Shown here: positions 16,317-25,375 of the stretch, in pieces
How positions within the stretch are numbered: position 1 is the stretch's first letter
How the letters are laid out: every line of letters starts with the position of its first letter
NCBI GenBank assembly: GCA_963813315.1
Contig: CAWEYO010000025.1
Location: 186,001 to 250,000 of the forward strand
Direction of reading: 5' to 3'
Origin: CAWEYO01 sp963813315
GTDB lineage: Bacteria; Pseudomonadota; Alphaproteobacteria; Rhizobiales; Rhizobiaceae
Length of the DNA stretch: 64,000 bases
Position numbers and translations under genes: made by a program
The notes under the pieces: model-generated
What the model was told of the DNA's origin: nothing
Seen by the model: the letters and a program-made list of their open reading frames with translations, nothing else
Database searches by the model: none

Positions 16317-17282
16317 ATGTTCACCCGTTCTTCCCGACTGTTTGCGAGCCTTTTGATTGGTTCGCTCTTTGCATCGCTCGTGGCGGCAATCGCGCAAGAG
16401 AGCCACAGCGTTGTGGACGGCCTTAAAGTCCCCGGGATCTCCGGCTACGCTCCTCCCAAGTCCGACAAGCCGCTGACACGCGCGATCGAAGGCCAGGTCA
16501 GGCTGTCCGCGCGCCTGACGGAGGATACTCCGGAGATCAGCCGTGGCCTCGTATGGCGCGTTTTCAAGCCGGTCGCGGGGAAAGACGGCAAGCTCCCGCT
16601 TGTCGCTTCGGCGCAGGGCGGAACCAGCGTGTTCACGCTTGAGCCGGGCAGCTATCTCGTCCATGCATCCTTCGGACGGGCGGGCGCAACCAAGCGCATC
16701 ACGATCGGCCGCGACGCCAGGAGCGAAAAGCTGGTGCTGGACGCGGGCGGGCTGAAGCTTGATGCCGTGCTGGCAGGAGGTGTGCGTATCCCACCGGAAA
16801 AACTTAGTTTTTCGATCTATGACGCGCAGGCGGATGTTAATGGCGATCGCGCGCTGATCGTTCCCGACGTCAAGCCGCGTACCGTAGTCAGGCTTAATTC
16901 CGGCACCTACCACGTCGTCTCGACTTACGGCTCTGCCAACGCAATCATTCGCTCCGACATTCGGGTCGAAGCGGGCAAGCTGACCGAGGCGACAGTTGAA
17001 CACCGGGCTGCCGAACTTACGTTGAAGCTTGTGCGCGACCAAGGCGGTGAGGCGATCGCCGATACGTCCTGGTCGATACTGACGAGTTCCGGCGATCCGA
17101 TTCGCGAAAGCGTGGGCGCCTTTGCATCGATGGTGCTTGCCGAAGGCGACTACACTGTCGTGGCGAAGAATCGCGACCGCATCTACCAGCGCGACTTCAC
17201 CGTCGAGGGCGGCCAAAATCAGGACGTCGAGGTTTTGGCAACGGAAACCGCGGGAACCGACGTCATGGACGGCGCTGATTAA
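16317..17282 (+). CDS. Secreted protein of unknown function, beta-rich repeats
   Basis: A 321-residue protein with a clear Sec signal peptide (LFASLLIGSLFASLVAAIAQ). The mature part is built of about three repeated beta-sandwich-like units, each with a GLVWRVFKP / LSFSIYDAQ / TSWSILTSSG core and a LEPGSYLVHASFG / LNSGTYHVVSTYG / LAEGDYTVVAKN strand pair. This resembles carboxypeptidase-regulatory-like folds, probably periplasmic. I recognise no enzyme motif. I chose the ATG at 16317 because it opens the signal peptide. The TAA stop is the first part of a family A repeat. Confidence 0.7.
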   Translation: MFTRSSRLFASLLIGSLFASLVAAIAQESHSVVDGLKVPGISGYAPPKSDKPLTRAIEGQVRLSARLTEDTPEISRGLVWRVFKPVAGKDGKLPLVASAQGGTSVFTLEPGSYLVHASFGRAGATKRITIGRDARSEKLVLDAGGLKLDAVLAGGVRIPPEKLSFSIYDAQADVNGDRALIVPDVKPRTVVRLNSGTYHVVSTYGSANAIIRSDIRVEAGKLTEATVEHRAAELTLKLVRDQGGEAIADTSWSILTSSGDPIRESVGAFASMVLAEGDYTVVAKNRDRIYQRDFTVEGGQNQDVEVLATETAGTDVMDGAD

Positions 17283-17423
17283 TGCATGTCGCCCAAAAGT
17301 GCGCAGCGGTTTTGGGATAACGACATGCACAGAAATGCATGTCGCCCAAAAGTGCGCAGCGGTTTTGGGTAACCGACAGAAATGCATGTCGCCCAAGTCG
17401 CGGTGGTTGGGCGACATGCATTG
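17282..17423. repeat. Family A repeat, three partial copies in tandem
   Basis: The ATGCATGTCGCCC palindrome occurs at 17282-17331, again from 17335, and a shorter GCCCAAGTCGCGG...TTGGGCGACATGC hairpin ends near 17420. The CTAAAGCGCG module is absent. It begins with the stop codon of the secreted-protein gene and ends before the thrS stop. Confidence 0.8.
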
Positions 17424-17447
17424 CATTAAGTTAGCGCGAATACCCGG

Positions 17448-19434
17448 CTATGGAGTGACCTTTGCGGCTTGCTTGCGCCGAAGATCGGGCGGCAGCGCCT
17501 CGTCTGCCAAAAGTGCGATCGCCGCCTCAAGCGACAGCGATTGCTGATCACGCGAGCCGAGCCTGCGGATATTCACGGTCCCTTCTTCCGCCTCCCGCCT
17601 GCCGCAAACGAGAATGACCGGCACCTTGGCCAGCGAATGTTCGCGGACCTTGTAGTTGATCTTCTCGTTGCGCAGGTCGGCTTCGGCCGCGAGGCCCGCC
17701 TCCTTGAGCCTCCCGGTCACCGACCGCGCGTAGTCGTCGGCATCGGACGTGATCGTCGCGACAATGGCCTGGACCGGCGCGAACCAAAGCGGGAAATGCC
17801 CGGAATAGTTCTCGATCAGGATGCCCAGGAAGCGCTCCATCGAACCGCAGATCGCCCGGTGCACCATCACCGGCTGCTTCTTCTCGGAGTCGCTGCCGAT
17901 GTAGAAGGCGCCAAAACGCTCCGGAAGGTTGAAATCGACCTGCGTTGTACCGCACTGCCATTCGCGGCCGATCGCGTCGCGCAGCACATATTCGAACTTC
18001 GGCCCGTAGAACGTGCCCTCGCCCGGATTGATTCCGGTTTTGATGCGCCCGCCTGAACTCCGCCGAAATCTGCTGAAGGATGCGCGCCAGCACGTCCTCG
18101 GCGTGATCCCACATCGCGTCCGTACCCACGCGCTTGTCGGGGCGCGTCGCGAGCTTGACGGTGACCTCGTCGAATCCGAAATCCGAATAGGTGGTCAGGA
18201 TCAGTTCGTTGATCTCAAGACACGCGGCAGCGAGTTGTTCCTCCGTGCAGAAGATGTGCGCGTCATCCTGCGTGAAGCCGCGCACGCGCATGAGGCCATG
18301 CAACGCTCCTGACGGCTCGTAGCGGTGCACCGCGCCGAATTCCGCAAGCTTTATGGGCAGATCACGGTAGGATTTCAGTCCGTGCTTGAAAATCTGCACG
18401 TGGCCGGGGCAGTTCATCGGCTTCAGCGCGAAGATCCGGTCGTCCTCGGTGTCGTCGCCCGCGACCTGCACCTTGAACATGTTTTCCTTGTACCACCCCC
18501 AATGGCCGGAAGTCTCCCAAAGCCCCTTGTCGAGGACCTGCGGCGCGTTGACCTCCTGATAGCCCAAATCGTCCAGCCGGCGGCGCATATAACGCACGAG
18601 ATTCTGGAACATCTTCCAGCCCTTGGCATGCCAGAAGACGACGCCGGGGCCCTCCTCCTGGAAATGGAAAAGGTCCATCTCACGGCCGATGCGGCGATGA
18701 TCGCGCTTTTCCGCCTCCTCCAGCATATGAAGGTAGTTTTCAAGCTGAGCCTGATCGGCCCATGCAGTGCCATAGATGCGTGTCAGCATGGGGTTGTTGC
18801 TGTCCCCGCGCCAGTAGGCGCCGGCGACCTTCATCAGCTTGAAGGCACTGCCGATCTGGCCTGTCGAAGCCATGTGCGGGCCGCGACATAGGTCGAACCA
18901 GTCGCCCTGGAAGTAGATCTTGAGATCCTGATCCTCGGGAATTGCGTCGATAAGCTCGACCTTGTACGCCTCGCCCTTGTCACGGAACACCTTTCGCGCC
19001 TTGTCGCGCGGCCAGACCTGTTTGGTGAACGGCCGGTTGCGGGCGATGATCTCCCGCATCTTCTTGTCGATGACGGGGAAGTCCTCGGGAGTGAACGGCT
19101 CATTGCGTGCAAAGTCGTAGTAAAAGCCGTTCTCGATGACTGGACCAATCGTAACCTGCGTTCCCGGCCACAATTCCTGAACCGCTTCCGCAAGCACGTG
19201 TGCGCAATCGTGACGGATGAGTTCCAGCGCGCGCGGGTCGTCGCGCGTCACAATCTCTACCTTGCCGGAGTTTCCCAGAGGGTCGGAAAGGTCGCGCACA
19301 TTGCCGTCGATGACATAGGCGACCGCTTTCTTCGCGAGCGAATTCGAAATCGACCCGGCAAGCTCGGTTCCTGTCGTCGCCGCGTCGTAATCGCGGACGG
19401 AACCATCGGGAAATTTCAGGGAAACTGCAGCCAT
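17448..19434 (-). CDS. thrS: Threonyl-tRNA synthetase, one-base frameshift
   Basis: Charges tRNA-Thr in the cytosol; 661 residues after repair. The N-terminus has a TGS domain, an editing domain (HDCAHVLAEAVQ), and the class II core with FALKPMNCPGHVQIF and LMRVRGFTQDDAHIF. At 18055-18060 (GAGTTC on the coding strand) the match changes frame. It continues RIKTGINPGEGTFYGPKFEY, the CGTTQVDFNLPERF motif, and an anticodon-binding domain with LRNEKINYKVREHSLAKVP. Removing one T gives an open 662-codon gene with AESGGRIKTG at the joint. An essential gene is unlikely to be really broken. Confidence 0.93.
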
Positions 19435-19567
19435 TCTCTTCTCCTATCCAGTCCCGCAAACGAGCGCGGGTGGTAACAGCCGGGTACCGGACCCTTCAGC
19501 GAGCGGTCTTTTAGGGGGAGTTTGGCCGGACGTAAAGATTGCGGCGACAAGAAAGGGCTGACGGGCC

Positions 19568-19693
19568 AACTTTCGGGTCCGATGTCTAGAGCGGCGGACG
19601 CATCGATGGAATCGGCGCTGCTGCTCTATCTCTTTGTTTGAGCATCGGATTTTTCCCGAAACCGGTTCCCACTTTCGGGTCCGATGCTCTAAC
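19568..19693. repeat. Family B palindromic repeat, full copy at the yidD stop
   Basis: A leading fragment TTTCGGGTCCGATG is followed by the GCGGACGCATCGATGGAATC module, CTCTATCTCTTTGTTTGAGC, and the palindrome GAGCATCGGATTTTTCCCG...CGGGTCCGATGCTCTAA. Its last CTA is the TAG stop of yidD. The spacer 19435-19567 after thrS shows nothing else. Confidence 0.85.
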
Positions 19694-20135
19694 CGCGGGC
19701 TGCATTCCTGCCAATGCGCCAGTAGCGCCAAGGCGCGTACCAGAGATAAGGTGCTGCCACGATAGCCGGAACATTGTCGATGCCATGTGTACCGCCGGGA
19801 CCACAGCGCAGCACGCGAAACAGGCCCATCCAGCCGCCTGCCCAGAGCCCGTGACGGGCGATCGCCTCGTAGGCATATTCCGAACAGGTTGGCAGGTGCC
19901 GGCATGAATTGCCGACGAAGCCCGAAAGAGTGAGTTGGTAGAACCGGACGAGCGCGGTACCCAGGACACGGCCTGGTGTCTTGCGCCAGGGGCCGGGCCA
20001 GTTGCGGCCCCTTGCGGTCGAGTGCAAGCGCTGCACGCTCTCAAGAGGCATGATCTTATCCGAAAAGTCTGTCAACTCTTCGGTTTCATGCCCCGGACCG
20101 CCGCCCGTGGGACATTTCGTATCGGACCCGCTCAT
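19689..20135 (-). CDS. yidD: YidD membrane protein insertion efficiency factor
   Basis: A small inner-membrane-associated protein that assists YidC-dependent insertion. The diagnostic core is RFYQLTLSGFVGNSCRHLPT followed by CSEYAYEAIARHG, then RCGPGGTHGIDNVP. The C-terminal YLWYAPWRYWRIGRN is basic. The start is uncertain: ATGs at 20135 and 20051 are possible, the latter with GGATAAG upstream. The TAG stop belongs to a family B repeat. It is near an Fe-S scaffold gene, as in other Hyphomicrobiales. Confidence 0.88.
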   Translation of the reverse strand: MSGSDTKCPTGGGPGHETEELTDFSDKIMPLESVQRLHSTARGRNWPGPWRKTPGRVLGTALVRFYQLTLSGFVGNSCRHLPTCSEYAYEAIARHGLWAGGWMGLFRVLRCGPGGTHGIDNVPAIVAAPYLWYAPWRYWRIGRNAARG

Positions 20136-20523
20136 ACGTGCATAGATGTCAACTCGAAGCGCCTTGCGCAATGCGCAATCGACGGGTTCTTCAGCGCGAT
20201 GACTTGCCGCGGCGGCGATGATGCGGCGACGCGTTGCTTCTCTCCCGCCCGAACGGCCAAGACATGCATTGATGCGGCTGGTAAAGCCATTCGATATCGA
20301 GGTGCCTTATGGCGCGTACTGGCTGGTGGCGCCTGTTCTGCAAGCTCTCGGCGAGCCGGCCCGGTTGCGGCATGGCTGCGAGAGGGAACCGCAACCACGA
20401 AATCGCGCTGAATTTCGACGCTTAGACCGGCGCCCGCTTTTACGGCATCAGCGCTACCCTCTATCTCTTTGTTTGAGCATCGGATTTCTCCCGAAACCGG
20501 TTCCCACTTTCGGGTCGGATGCT
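20136..20523. other. Intergenic region between the Fe-S scaffold gene and yidD
   Basis: About 390 bases. The last 100 are a family B repeat (20424-20526). Frames on both strands of the remaining 290 bases are Arg/Pro-rich without family features, and I see no RNA gene. Confidence 0.5.
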
Positions 20524-20526
20524 CTA
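20424..20526. repeat. Family B palindromic repeat, full copy at the scaffold-gene stop
   Basis: GACCGGCGCCCGC module, CTCTATCTCTTTGTTTGAGC, then GAGCATCGGATTTCTCCCG pairing with CGGGTCGGATGCTCTA. The final CTA is the TAG stop of the scaffold gene at 20524-20526. Confidence 0.85.
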
Positions 20527-20970
20527 TGCCGCCTGCCCGGCGCGCTTCCGCTCAATCTGGCCGATTGCGTCGACAACCGCGTCGAAAGTGAGCATGGTCG
20601 AGGGGTGCCGTGCCTTGTAGTCGCGCACCGGTTCCAGATATTTCAGGTCCTCAAAGCGGCCCGCCGGCGGCGCGCCATTGTCCTTCAGCATAAGGCGCAT
20701 GGTTTCGCGAACCTCGCGCAATTCATCCGCGGTCGCGCCGATGACATTGGCGGCCATGATCGACGATGAAGCCTGCCCCAGCGCACAAGCCTTTACGTCA
20801 TGCGCGAAATCCGTGACGATCCCGTTCTCCATCTTCAGATCAACGACAACTGTCGAACCGCAGAGCTTCGAATGCGCCATGGCCGTCGCATCCGGGTTTT
20901 CGAGGCGGCCCATCCGAGCGATATTTCCGGCAAAACCGAGAATTTTCGCATTGTAGACATCGTCGATCAT
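20524..20970 (-). CDS. IscU/NifU-like iron-sulfur cluster scaffold
   Basis: A 148-residue scaffold-fold protein thought to take part in Fe-S cluster assembly. It opens MIDDVYNAKILGFAGNI and has two of the three usual cluster Cys regions, SKLCGSTVVVDL and VKACALGQASSSI. The third Cys, normally near P-R-x-x-C, is missing; the segment reads EPVRDYKARHPSTML. This variant is common in alphaproteobacteria. I chose the ATG at 20968-20970, as family members begin there. It diverges from folE. Confidence 0.82.
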   Translation of the reverse strand: MIDDVYNAKILGFAGNIARMGRLENPDATAMAHSKLCGSTVVVDLKMENGIVTDFAHDVKACALGQASSSIMAANVIGATADELREVRETMRLMLKDNGAPPAGRFEDLKYLEPVRDYKARHPSTMLTFDAVVDAIGQIERKRAGQAA

Positions 20971-21215
20971 GTTTTTCCAATCCGCTGCCGTTTGGCGAAC
21001 AGTGCATGCCGTCGCAGCATCTTTCATTCCGGCAACGACCACATATATAATGCGGGCGATCCAGCAACGACAAGGCAAGCCGGGCGGCTCGTCGTTGGTG
21101 GATCGAGGCTCGCCGCTTTCGGGACGAGAACCGGAATGTCCTTCCGCACCCCGTAAAAGGCAGTGGTCCGTTCAACTCGTCCCTCCGCCGAGGGGGACTA
21201 CGGGAGACGCCTTTA

Positions 21216-21851
21216 ATGGACGCCGTCATCAAGAACTTTCCGCGTGGGGACGATGCGAGGCCGTCCAACATCAATCGTCCAACGCAGGCGGAGGCCGAGG
21301 CAGCCGTACGCACCCTGCTGCTGTGGACCGGCGACGATCCAGACCGTGAGGGCTTGAAGGATACGCCGCGCCGTGTGGCGAAGGCCTATCGCGAGCTGTT
21401 TGGCGGATATGCAAAGGATCCGGCGGAAGAGTTGGGCCGTACCTTCGAGGAGGTCGCCGGCTATGATGACCTGGTCCTCGTCAAGGATATTGCCTTCCAT
21501 TCCCACTGCGAGCACCACATGGTGCCGATTATAGGCAAGGCGCATGTCGGCTACCGGCCGGACGGGCGCGTGCTTGGCCTTTCGAAGATCGCCCGCGTGG
21601 TCGACATTTTCGCGCACCGCCTGCAGACGCAGGAGGCGATGACCGCCCAGATTGCCGGCGTCATCCAGGACGTGCTAAATCCACGCGGCGTTGCCGTCAT
21701 GGTCGAGGCCGAGCATATGTGCATGGCTATGCGCGGCATCCGCAAGCAGGGGTCAACCACCCTCACCTCCACGTTTACCGGCATTTTTCGGGACAACCCC
21801 GCAGAACAGATCCGGTTCGTAACAATGGTGCGGGACGGCAATCGCGGCTGA
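21216..21851 (+). CDS. folE: GTP cyclohydrolase I
   Basis: A 211-residue cytosolic enzyme converting GTP to 7,8-dihydroneopterin triphosphate, the first step of folate synthesis. The zinc and active-site motif HSHCEHHMVPIIGKAHVGY is present, with GLSKIARVVDIFAHRLQTQE and the later Cys/His segment EAEHMCMAMRGIRKQGS. The length is normal. It is followed 31 bases later by hisI, another GTP-cyclohydrolase-like histidine enzyme, a common neighbour in this order. Confidence 0.96.
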   Translation: MDAVIKNFPRGDDARPSNINRPTQAEAEAAVRTLLLWTGDDPDREGLKDTPRRVAKAYRELFGGYAKDPAEELGRTFEEVAGYDDLVLVKDIAFHSHCEHHMVPIIGKAHVGYRPDGRVLGLSKIARVVDIFAHRLQTQEAMTAQIAGVIQDVLNPRGVAVMVEAEHMCMAMRGIRKQGSTTLTSTFTGIFRDNPAEQIRFVTMVRDGNRG

Positions 21852-21882
21852 TCGCCTTGCCGGCTCGAACGAAAGGCCGGCA

Positions 21883-22329
21883 ATGCCTCCGATCGAAATT
21901 CCAGAACCGCCGCAAGACAAGAAAACGCTCGAGGAAGGCAGCGTGCTTGCGCCGCGATTCGACGCCAACGGCCTGATCACGGCTGTCGTCACTGATGCGC
22001 GCGACGGCATGCTGCTGATGGTCGCGCACATGAATGCCGAAGCGCTGGCGCTCACGATCGAAAGCGGCATCGCCCACTACTGGTCGCGTTCGCGCGGCAG
22101 GATATGGAAGAAGGGCGAGACCTCCGGCAATGTGCAATTTGTTACAGAAATGCGCGTGGATTGCGACCAGGATGCAGTCTGGCTTCGCGTAAATGTCGCA
22201 GGCCATCACGCAACTTGTCACACCGGAAGGCGTTCTTGTTTTTACCGGAAGGTGGAACCTGGCAAGGGTACCGCCACCCTTTGCGATGACGGAGGTAAAC
22301 CATTGTTCGATCCATCGACCGTTTATTGA
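21883..22329 (+). CDS. hisI: Phosphoribosyl-AMP cyclohydrolase
   Basis: A 148-residue zinc enzyme opening the purine ring of phosphoribosyl-AMP, the third step of histidine synthesis. It shows LLMVAHMNAEALALTIES, the conserved YWSRSRGRIWKKGETSGN, DCDQDAVWLRV and the Cys pair region CHTGRRSCFYR. It is the monofunctional form without HisE. It lies in the folE-hisI-patatin string. Confidence 0.96.
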   Translation: MPPIEIPEPPQDKKTLEEGSVLAPRFDANGLITAVVTDARDGMLLMVAHMNAEALALTIESGIAHYWSRSRGRIWKKGETSGNVQFVTEMRVDCDQDAVWLRVNVAGHHATCHTGRRSCFYRKVEPGKGTATLCDDGGKPLFDPSTVY

Positions 22330-22422
22330 CTTCAAATGAACGAATTGGGACTCGAAATCCACACAAATTCACCATTTTGATACGGCTAAGACGTATAAGA
22401 TTTCGGGACAGGAGAGTTGGTG

Positions 22423-23394
22423 ATGCTCGAGTGGCCGTCTATGCGCGGCAAGCCGGATGTGAAGGAGATGAACGACTTCTCATCTGATGGGGCGCCCGAA
22501 CAGAAGCCCCAGGGAACGTCCGGTATTTCACTTGCTCTTGGCGGCGGGGCGGCGCGCGGCTGGGCTCATATCGGGGTGCTGCGCGCACTCGACGAGGCCG
22601 GCATCGAAATCAGCATGATCGCGGGAACGTCGATCGGCGCGCTCGTCGGCGGCTGCTATCTTGCCGGAAAGCTGGACCAACTCGAGGAGTTCGCGCGCAG
22701 CCTCACCAGGCGGCGCCTTTTCGGCCTGCTCGATATCCACATCGGGGGCAACGGCCTGTTCGGCGGCATGAGGCTGACCGCCCGCATGCAGGAGCATCTG
22801 AACGGCACCACATTCAGCGATCTGTCGAAGCCTTTCGTCTGCGTCGCTTCCGAGATCCGGACGGGTCACGAGATCTGGCTGTCGAGCGGCTCCCTGATCA
22901 CCGCGATGCGGGCATCCTATGCACTGCCCGGCGTCTTCGAGCCGGTGGCCTGCAACGGCCGCATTCTGGTCGACGGCGCGCTGGTCAATCCGGTGCCGGT
23001 CTCGGTTTGCCGTGCATACGAACAACCGCTCGTCGTGGCTGTGAACCTCCACTACGATCTCTTTGGCCGCGCCGCCGTCATCAAGCACAGCGCTGGCGAA
23101 CTTGTCATCGAGAAGGATGCCGTCCCGGGGAAGTATCGCGACGCCAGTTCAAATCCCCGCGAGGCGTCGCGCCTCGGAATTACCGGCGTAATGGTCGAGG
23201 CGTTCAACATCATACAGGACCGGATCTCGCGCGCGCGTCTGGCCGGCGACCCGCCGGACATGTCGCTGCAACCGAAACTCGGGCATATCGGCCTATCGGA
23301 ATTCCACCGCGCCGACGAAGCCATCAAGCTCGGTTACGAGGTCACGAAAGCCCAGGTCGGAGAGTTGAGGCGCCTCCAGACTGTCCTTACCTGA
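22423..23394 (+). CDS. Patatin-like phospholipase (RssA-like)
   Basis: A 323-residue patatin-fold lipid hydrolase. The oxyanion loop is GGGAARGWAHIGVL, the nucleophile Ser lies in GTSIGALVGG, and the catalytic Asp in DGALVNPVP. There is no signal peptide. I chose the ATG at 22423, eight bases after the AGGAGAG ribosome site. The physiological lipid substrate is unknown. It converges with recJ across a short repeat. Confidence 0.9.
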   Translation: MLEWPSMRGKPDVKEMNDFSSDGAPEQKPQGTSGISLALGGGAARGWAHIGVLRALDEAGIEISMIAGTSIGALVGGCYLAGKLDQLEEFARSLTRRRLFGLLDIHIGGNGLFGGMRLTARMQEHLNGTTFSDLSKPFVCVASEIRTGHEIWLSSGSLITAMRASYALPGVFEPVACNGRILVDGALVNPVPVSVCRAYEQPLVVAVNLHYDLFGRAAVIKHSAGELVIEKDAVPGKYRDASSNPREASRLGITGVMVEAFNIIQDRISRARLAGDPPDMSLQPKLGHIGLSEFHRADEAIKLGYEVTKAQVGELRRLQTVLT

Positions 23395-23481
23395 CGGGTT
23401 TCAGCAAAGAGCCTGGCCTTCTTTCGGAATTGAATTGGAACCACCCAGACGAGCATCGCCTTCCCTTTGTGGGAGAAGGGG

Positions 23482-23523
23482 TAGAGCAGCAGCAGCGATT
23501 CCATCGATGCATCCGCTGCTCTA
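23482..23523. repeat. Family B accessory module at the recJ stop
   Basis: An inverted repeat, GTAGAGCAGCAGCAG to CTGCTCTAC, around ATTCCATCGATGCATC. The same module precedes the main palindrome at 19587-19630. Its last CTA is the TAG stop of recJ. It separates convergent patatin and recJ genes. Confidence 0.7.
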
Positions 23524-25305
23524 CGCTGCCGCTGCGGCATCTATGATGCGAAATTGGACGCTGCGCGCGCCATTCCAGTAGTTTCCCGAGAGGGCGCCTG
23601 CGACGTGCACGGTGGCTCCTCTCATTCTGAAGAGAAAATCGCCGAGCGGAGACTCGGCGGCGCGAAACGCGATCGCCTGGACGCGGCCGCCGGCATCGCT
23701 CCTGAGATCGACGCGCACGTGTCCGGCGCCGACCGGTCGCGCGTCGACCAGGCGATGGCGCGGCAGAACGAGGACCGGCGGCGGATGGCCCTGACCGTAT
23801 GGCCCCGCCTTGTCCAGCGCATCGAGCATGTCCTGCGTCGCGCCTTCCGCTGCAAGTGCGGCGTCGATCTTCAGGCAGTCCTCGTTGCGCAGGCGAAACA
23901 CATCCGCGGCCGCGCGTTCCTCGAAGAAAGCGCGCAATGCACCAAGCTTCTCGCGCGCGACCGTAATGCCGGCAGCCATCGCATGTCCGCCGCCCTTCTC
24001 GATCAGCCCCCGTTCGGCAGCCTCGCGCACCAGACGGCCGAGGTCGAAGCCGGATACCGATCGTCCGGACCCGGTGCCTGTGCCGTTAGGATTGAAGGAG
24101 ACGGCGAATGCCGGCCGGCGCGCGTGATCCTTCAGTCGTGAAGCAAGCAGGCCGACGATCCCCGGATGCCAGGTTTCGCTGGCCGTGACGACTACCGCTG
24201 GCCCGGAGCCGACCGTCAGTTCCGTGTCCGCCTCCATGCGCGCTTCCGCCAGCATCTCCTGTTCCATGAGCTGGCGTTCCTGGTTCAGGCGGTCAAGCGT
24301 TTCCGCAATTTTGTCCGCCTCGGCCGGATCGTCCGTCGCGAGCAGCCGGCTGCCGAGTCCAGCATCGCCAATACGGCCGCCGGCATTGATGCGCGGGCCG
24401 ATCAGGAAAGCCAGATGAAAGGTGTTGACCGGCTCGCCAATGCGCGAGACGCGCGTCAGCGCCGCCAACCCCGGATTCTGCTGTTGCCGCAACACCTGCA
24501 GGCCCTTCACGACAAAAGCGCGGTTGACGCCGGTCAACGGCACCACATCGCAGACGGTGGCCAGTGCGACAAGATCGAGCAGCGACAGGAGATCCGGCGG
24601 CGTGCCGAAGTTGCGCGAGCGCAGCACCTTGGCGACCTGCACCAAAGCAAGGAAAACCACACCGGCGGCGCAGAGGTGGCCCTGCCCCGAGAGATCATCT
24701 TCGCGATTGGGATTGACGACCGGAACCCCTTCGGGCAGCGGTCCCGCGACCTGATGATGATCGAGGACGACCACATCGGCGCCGGCGGCGCGGGCGGCCT
24801 CGATCGACGCCAAACTGTTGGTGCCGCAGTCCACCGTGACGATCAGGCGCGCGCCGCGCGAGGCGAGTTCGCGCATCGCCTCAGGATTCGGTCCATAACC
24901 CTCGAATATGCGGTCTGGAATGTAGATTTCCGACCCCACGCCGAAATGTGCGAGAAACCGCTTCAGGAGCGCCGACGACGCCGCGCCGTCAACATCGTAG
25001 TCGCCGAAGATCGCGACCTTCTCTCGACGCACGATCGCATCCGCCAGCCGCTCGGCAGCCGCTTCCATGCCGGTAAGCGTTGCCGGATTGGGCAACAGTT
25101 CGCGGATCGTCGGGTCGAGGAAGCGCGGCGTTTCCTCCGAAGCGATGCCGCGTCCGGCAAGCACGCGCGCCACGAGATCGGAAACGCCGTGCCCCTGCGC
25201 GATGGCAAGGGCGGCAATCTCCTGGCGCTCGTTCAACCGATGCTCCCACGACAGTCCCGTCGCCGAGCGCGTCACACCGAGAAAATAGCGCTTGTCCGCG
25301 CCCAT
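23521..25305 (-). CDS. recJ: Single-stranded-DNA exonuclease RecJ
   Basis: A 594-residue 5'-3' exonuclease used in recombination and mismatch repair. DHH-superfamily metal motifs are GDYDVDGAASSALLKRF, VTVDCG and VVLDHHQVAGPLP. The DHHA1 domain contains GGGHAMAAGITV, and the C-terminal OB region has GAGHVRVDLRSD. The length is normal. It is 70 bases downstream of glpX on the same strand. The TAG stop lies in a family B module. Confidence 0.95.
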   Translation of the reverse strand: MGADKRYFLGVTRSATGLSWEHRLNERQEIAALAIAQGHGVSDLVARVLAGRGIASEETPRFLDPTIRELLPNPATLTGMEAAAERLADAIVRREKVAIFGDYDVDGAASSALLKRFLAHFGVGSEIYIPDRIFEGYGPNPEAMRELASRGARLIVTVDCGTNSLASIEAARAAGADVVVLDHHQVAGPLPEGVPVVNPNREDDLSGQGHLCAAGVVFLALVQVAKVLRSRNFGTPPDLLSLLDLVALATVCDVVPLTGVNRAFVVKGLQVLRQQQNPGLAALTRVSRIGEPVNTFHLAFLIGPRINAGGRIGDAGLGSRLLATDDPAEADKIAETLDRLNQERQLMEQEMLAEARMEADTELTVGSGPAVVVTASETWHPGIVGLLASRLKDHARRPAFAVSFNPNGTGTGSGRSVSGFDLGRLVREAAERGLIEKGGGHAMAAGITVAREKLGALRAFFEERAAADVFRLRNEDCLKIDAALAAEGATQDMLDALDKAGPYGQGHPPPVLVLPRHRLVDARPVGAGHVRVDLRSDAGGRVQAIAFRAAESPLGDFLFRMRGATVHVAGALSGNYWNGARSVQFRIIDAAAAA

Positions 25306-25375
25306 CAGCCTGTCCGCCTACCCGAATCTGCCACTTGATCTTGGGCCATATCCGCGCGGCGCAAAATAGGCCGGG

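Noticed and set aside
24166..25338. Long plus-strand frames opposite recJ, hom, the aminotransferase and parE
   Set aside because: High-GC shadow frames; the minus- or plus-strand enzymes opposite them have full catalytic motifs.
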